A DNA stretch of 5,691 nucleotides from Planctomycetales bacterium (lineage in GTDB: Bacteria; Planctomycetota; Phycisphaerae; SM23-33). How positions within the stretch are numbered: position 1 is the first letter of the stretch; each line of letters begins with the position of its first letter. The stretch is from assembly GCA_030592655.1 (NCBI GenBank), contig JAUVIQ010000194.1:1-5691 (forward strand), in the 5' to 3' direction. The position numbers were made by a program, and so were the translations under genes. The notes under the pieces are model-generated. The model saw only the letters and a list, made by a program, of their open reading frames with translations. It had not been told where the DNA came from and did not search any database. Below, one piece after another: positions 5,584-5,691 of the stretch.

Positions 5584-5691
5584 ATGTCGCTACCCCGCTT
5601 TACGTTGACGCATCGCTCTGTCATACTCGCGGTCATTATCGTCGCGATGACCCTCGGCGTTGTCAAATATCTGACCATGCCGCGTCGCGCC
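5584..5691 (+). CDS. RND-family inner-membrane transporter, N-terminal fragment
   Basis: Only the first 36 residues are in the window. The protein starts MSLPRFTLTHRSVILAVIIV, continues through one hydrophobic helix (about 12-27) and reaches YLTMPRRA (29-36). This is the usual opening of AcrB/CusA-type RND pumps: a short amphipathic segment, the first transmembrane helix, then a 'lP..edP'-like turn into the periplasmic domain. Full-length members have about 1000-1050 residues. The start lies 3 bases after the stop of the adaptor gene, with a GGGGG-containing purine tract (5571-5575) 8 bases before the ATG, inside the adaptor's last codons. The pairing with an adaptor supports the call strongly. 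It would use the proton gradient to export substrate through the adaptor; substrate class is unknown. Confidence 0.85.
   Translation, partial: MSLPRFTLTHRSVILAVIIVAMTLGVVKYLTMPRRA

Noticed and set aside
1..5691. CRISPR array, insertion sequence or defence system
   Set aside because: No regularly spaced repeats, no terminal inverted repeats with a transposase, and no nuclease or defence domain were found; the MoxR module alone is not evidence of defence.

Overview
The window is bacterial chromosomal DNA with two divergent gene groups separated by a 422-base intergenic region (3548-3969). Base composition is moderate, roughly balanced by eye with a slight GC lean. Protein-coding genes with recognisable Shine-Dalgarno sites fill almost everything else. 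The gene set points to a Gram-negative-type bacterium with an outer membrane, because it has an RND efflux pump with a periplasmic adaptor. The MoxR / DUF4350 / DUF4129 module would fit Planctomycetota or a relative, but this taxonomic guess is weak and rests on general gene content, not on a marker gene.

Left, minus strand (1-3547): a tightly packed operon reading leftward. Its order is a multi-pass membrane protein of the GPDPase_memb/YciC-like type (2723-3547), a DUF4129-type membrane protein (1993-2745), a DUF4350 protein (742-1917, with its probable N-terminal anchor encoded in another frame at 1914-2009), and a MoxR-family AAA+ ATPase (1-764, truncated by the window edge). Neighbouring genes overlap by 17 to 23 bases, which suggests translational coupling. 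In the known families, MoxR ATPases act as chaperone-like factors, usually beside DUF58 and von Willebrand A proteins; those partners would be expected just beyond position 1. A likely sigma-70-type promoter and a strong ribosome binding site precede the first gene.

Right, plus strand (3970-5691): an unusually long (536-residue) lipoprotein-like periplasmic adaptor (HlyD/MFP family) is followed after 3 bases by the start of an RND inner-membrane transporter (5584 to the window edge). The two would form an efflux pump with an outer-membrane TolC-like channel that is not in the window.

Most notable points: (1) the DUF4350 gene is split at a run of seven G residues, so that a small open frame encoding a clean transmembrane anchor ends exactly at the start of the main frame, implying a frameshift, slippage, or a real split gene; (2) the RND adaptor appears to carry two copies of the membrane-proximal-type domain, one of them inserted before the end of the beta-barrel. 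I found no CRISPR array, RNA gene, insertion sequence or defence system.
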